This document shows, in pieces, positions 62,812 through 64,000 of a DNA stretch of 64,000 bases (its first letter is position 1; each line of letters starts with the position of its first letter). The stretch is from positions 1-64,000 of the forward strand of contig BBRT01000095.1 in assembly GCA_001417715.1 (NCBI GenBank). Direction: 5' to 3'. This DNA comes from Candidatus Symbiothrix dinenymphae. Lineage in GTDB: Bacteria; Bacteroidota; Bacteroidia; Bacteroidales; Azobacteroidaceae. Both the position numbers and the translations under genes were made by a program. A model generated the notes under the pieces. The model was not told the origin of the DNA. It was given only the letters and a program-made list of their open reading frames with translations, and did no database searches.

Positions 62812-63558
62812 ATGCAAACTCCTCATAAGATAACGCCTGATTGTCTAAAAGACACTGTCGTGGAAATTCGGTATACTTCGAGTATTCCAAGAGAATTGAC
62901 GCTTGGGGTTGCCTTTGGTTTGCTTACTCCGATAGGATTTGTATATAATCCTGTTCCACCGTCAAACTTATCGGGAGTTAATATTTCTTTAGGTCCGAAT
63001 CAGCAAGTTGCAGTTGGCGTTGGTGGAAACGGAGGTGGATTTTTCACAAAGGGAAAAATAAGGATACAATTACTTGACAATCAGATAAAATTTAATTGTA
63101 TTGCAGACAATTATGTTGGCTGGAACTCATACATTCAAGCAATAATGGAAGTGATAGAGCAATTGTCAACAAAACAAGTGATAAAAAATTTTAATAGGAT
63201 AGGTATCAGGTATATAAGTGAATTTAAAGATATTGAAATATTCAAAAATCTTAAAGGCTCTATTGATGTTGAAAAAACAGGTCTAAATTTGGGCAATGCA
63301 ATTTTAAGACTAACTGATGAGTCGGAAAATATGAAAACGTTTATAACTCTTACCAATAAAGGGAAAAAGAGATTACCTCAAACCCAACAAATAATAGATG
63401 CTTCGTTGGTAGATATTAATGTTTATGAAAATTTTGACTTGATTTCAGATGTTAATATGCTCAAAGCAAAATTAAACACATTGCATTCAAAACAAAAGGA
63501 TACATTTTTTAGTTTAATTAGTGATAATTTTATTCAAACGTTAAATCCAAAATATTGA
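62812..63558 (+). CDS. TIGR04255-family protein
   Basis: 248 residues from ATG 62812. The N-terminal segment (LKDTVVEIRYTSSIPRELTLGVAFGLL) and the middle (FNRIGIRYISEFKDIEIF) match the pattern of the TIGR04255 family of unknown function, often found in variable islands. The gene is AT-rich compared with coaD and parE. The next frame starts 5 nt after its stop, so the two form an operon. A defence or toxin-related role is only a guess from the usual genomic context. Confidence 0.6.
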   Translation: MQTPHKITPDCLKDTVVEIRYTSSIPRELTLGVAFGLLTPIGFVYNPVPPSNLSGVNISLGPNQQVAVGVGGNGGGFFTKGKIRIQLLDNQIKFNCIADNYVGWNSYIQAIMEVIEQLSTKQVIKNFNRIGIRYISEFKDIEIFKNLKGSIDVEKTGLNLGNAILRLTDESENMKTFITLTNKGKKRLPQTQQIIDASLVDINVYENFDLISDVNMLKAKLNTLHSKQKDTFFSLISDNFIQTLNPKY

Positions 63559-63563
63559 CAAAT

Positions 63564-64000
63564 ATGCTATTTTCTAATGTTCCAAACATAGATTATGATT
63601 TGCCATCAATTGATTATAATCCCGAATTAAATGGATCGGGTAGTTGTGTTGTTGCTGAATACTATGATCCCCAGTTGCCGAAAACACCGATTTTCAATAC
63701 ACGGGATTCCAAATCTATGATGAAAGCGGATACTTTTGCGTTTTTAGATCAAGAAGAATTTACAAATACTTGGATTCAGCTATATCAAACTTTTGAGCAA
63801 TCATTCAAAGAAAAAGAAAACTTGTTTTCGGAAATCTCATTTGATAAAATTTCCGATGATTTTAGACTATCTTTGAATCAAATATTGCTTTTATCTCCTA
63901 ACGTTATTTCCGTAGGCGTATCAAATGATGAATGTGTATTTATTTATACCAAATTTGGTAATAAGTCAGTATTTTTTGATTTGTTTTTCGAGGAACATGA
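63564..64000 (+). CDS. Partner of the TIGR04255 gene, cut by the window edge
   Basis: ATG at 63564; 145 codons open to the right edge without a stop. The N-terminus reads MLFSNVPNIDYDLPSIDYN, followed by acidic, aromatic-rich sequence (FLDQEEFTNTWIQLYQTFEQSF) and a beta-rich part (ISVGVSNDECVFIYTKFGNKSVFFDLFF). No family recognised. It is AT-rich like its neighbour, 5 nt away. Confidence 0.6.
   Translation, partial: MLFSNVPNIDYDLPSIDYNPELNGSGSCVVAEYYDPQLPKTPIFNTRDSKSMMKADTFAFLDQEEFTNTWIQLYQTFEQSFKEKENLFSEISFDKISDDFRLSLNQILLLSPNVISVGVSNDECVFIYTKFGNKSVFFDLFFEEH

Overview
The window looks like a chromosome segment from a Bacteroidota bacterium, probably Bacteroidales. Most transcription units start just after a TAnnTTTG box (usually TACCTTTGC), the -7 element of that phylum. 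Gene order also fits: nusB-gcvH-purE-ispG and purH-mreB-mreC. Outer-membrane proteins are of Gram-negative type. No replication origin, rRNA operon, prophage or CRISPR array was seen.

Layout. 0.2-4.2 kb: an AT-rich receiver/HEPN-like protein followed by a type I restriction HsdR. 4.3-19.8 kb: housekeeping (glnS, tRNA-Phe, uvrB, a Cys/Met PLP enzyme, a 5'-truncated leuS, a HAD phosphatase, nadC, gyrB, a cardiolipin synthase) with a secreted propeller/M14 peptidase pair between. 19.8-32.7 kb: accessory DNA with a BACON/SUMF1 lipoprotein, a transposase-like gene between repeats, an antitoxin with a decayed PIN toxin, a glycosyltransferase, an AlbA/Schlafen-type protein with a large 12-nt repeat, two nearly identical AAA/PD-(D/E)XK genes, an LTA-synthase-like enzyme and a lipid kinase. 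32.9-46.5 kb: core genes (tyrS, nusB, gcvH with a frameshift, purE, ispG, two tRNAs, purH, mreBC, cstA, ispH, murB). 46.5-58.3 kb: a single-chain restriction-methyltransferase, a 6S-like structured RNA, an open frame joining a Zur/Fur regulator to a TonB-dependent receptor, a VOC protein, a TolC protein, a second structured RNA, a coiled-coil lipoprotein and a beta-barrel. 58.3-64 kb: a repeat field with a MITE-like element, parE, coaD, a U32 peptidase, and an AT-rich TIGR04255 gene with a partner cut by the right edge.

The strongest unexplained signal is how short repeats have entered genes. Tandem arrays with a 7-nt period (TTACCGG, CCTCCAC, GAGTGAA, TTAGAGT, AACTCAT, AAATTAA classes) lie inside ispG (15 units, exactly 105 nt, in frame) and ispH, in the tyrS promoter, and across the stop codons of nusB, the VOC gene and a small membrane-peptide gene. 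Separate palindromes (ATTGCGGG-N5-CCCGCAAT) and proline/glycine-coding repeats interrupt purH, the LTA-synthase-like gene, the start of coaD, the truncated leuS and the restriction-methyltransferase. Because 7 is not a multiple of 3, gain or loss of one unit in ispG or ispH would break the frame.

Other notable points: the zinc-regulator/receptor fusion with a perfect inverted repeat over its promoter, a leuS lacking the HIGH-containing half but carrying its own promoter, and a tRNA-Arg in which the usual G19-C56 pair reads as U19-A56.
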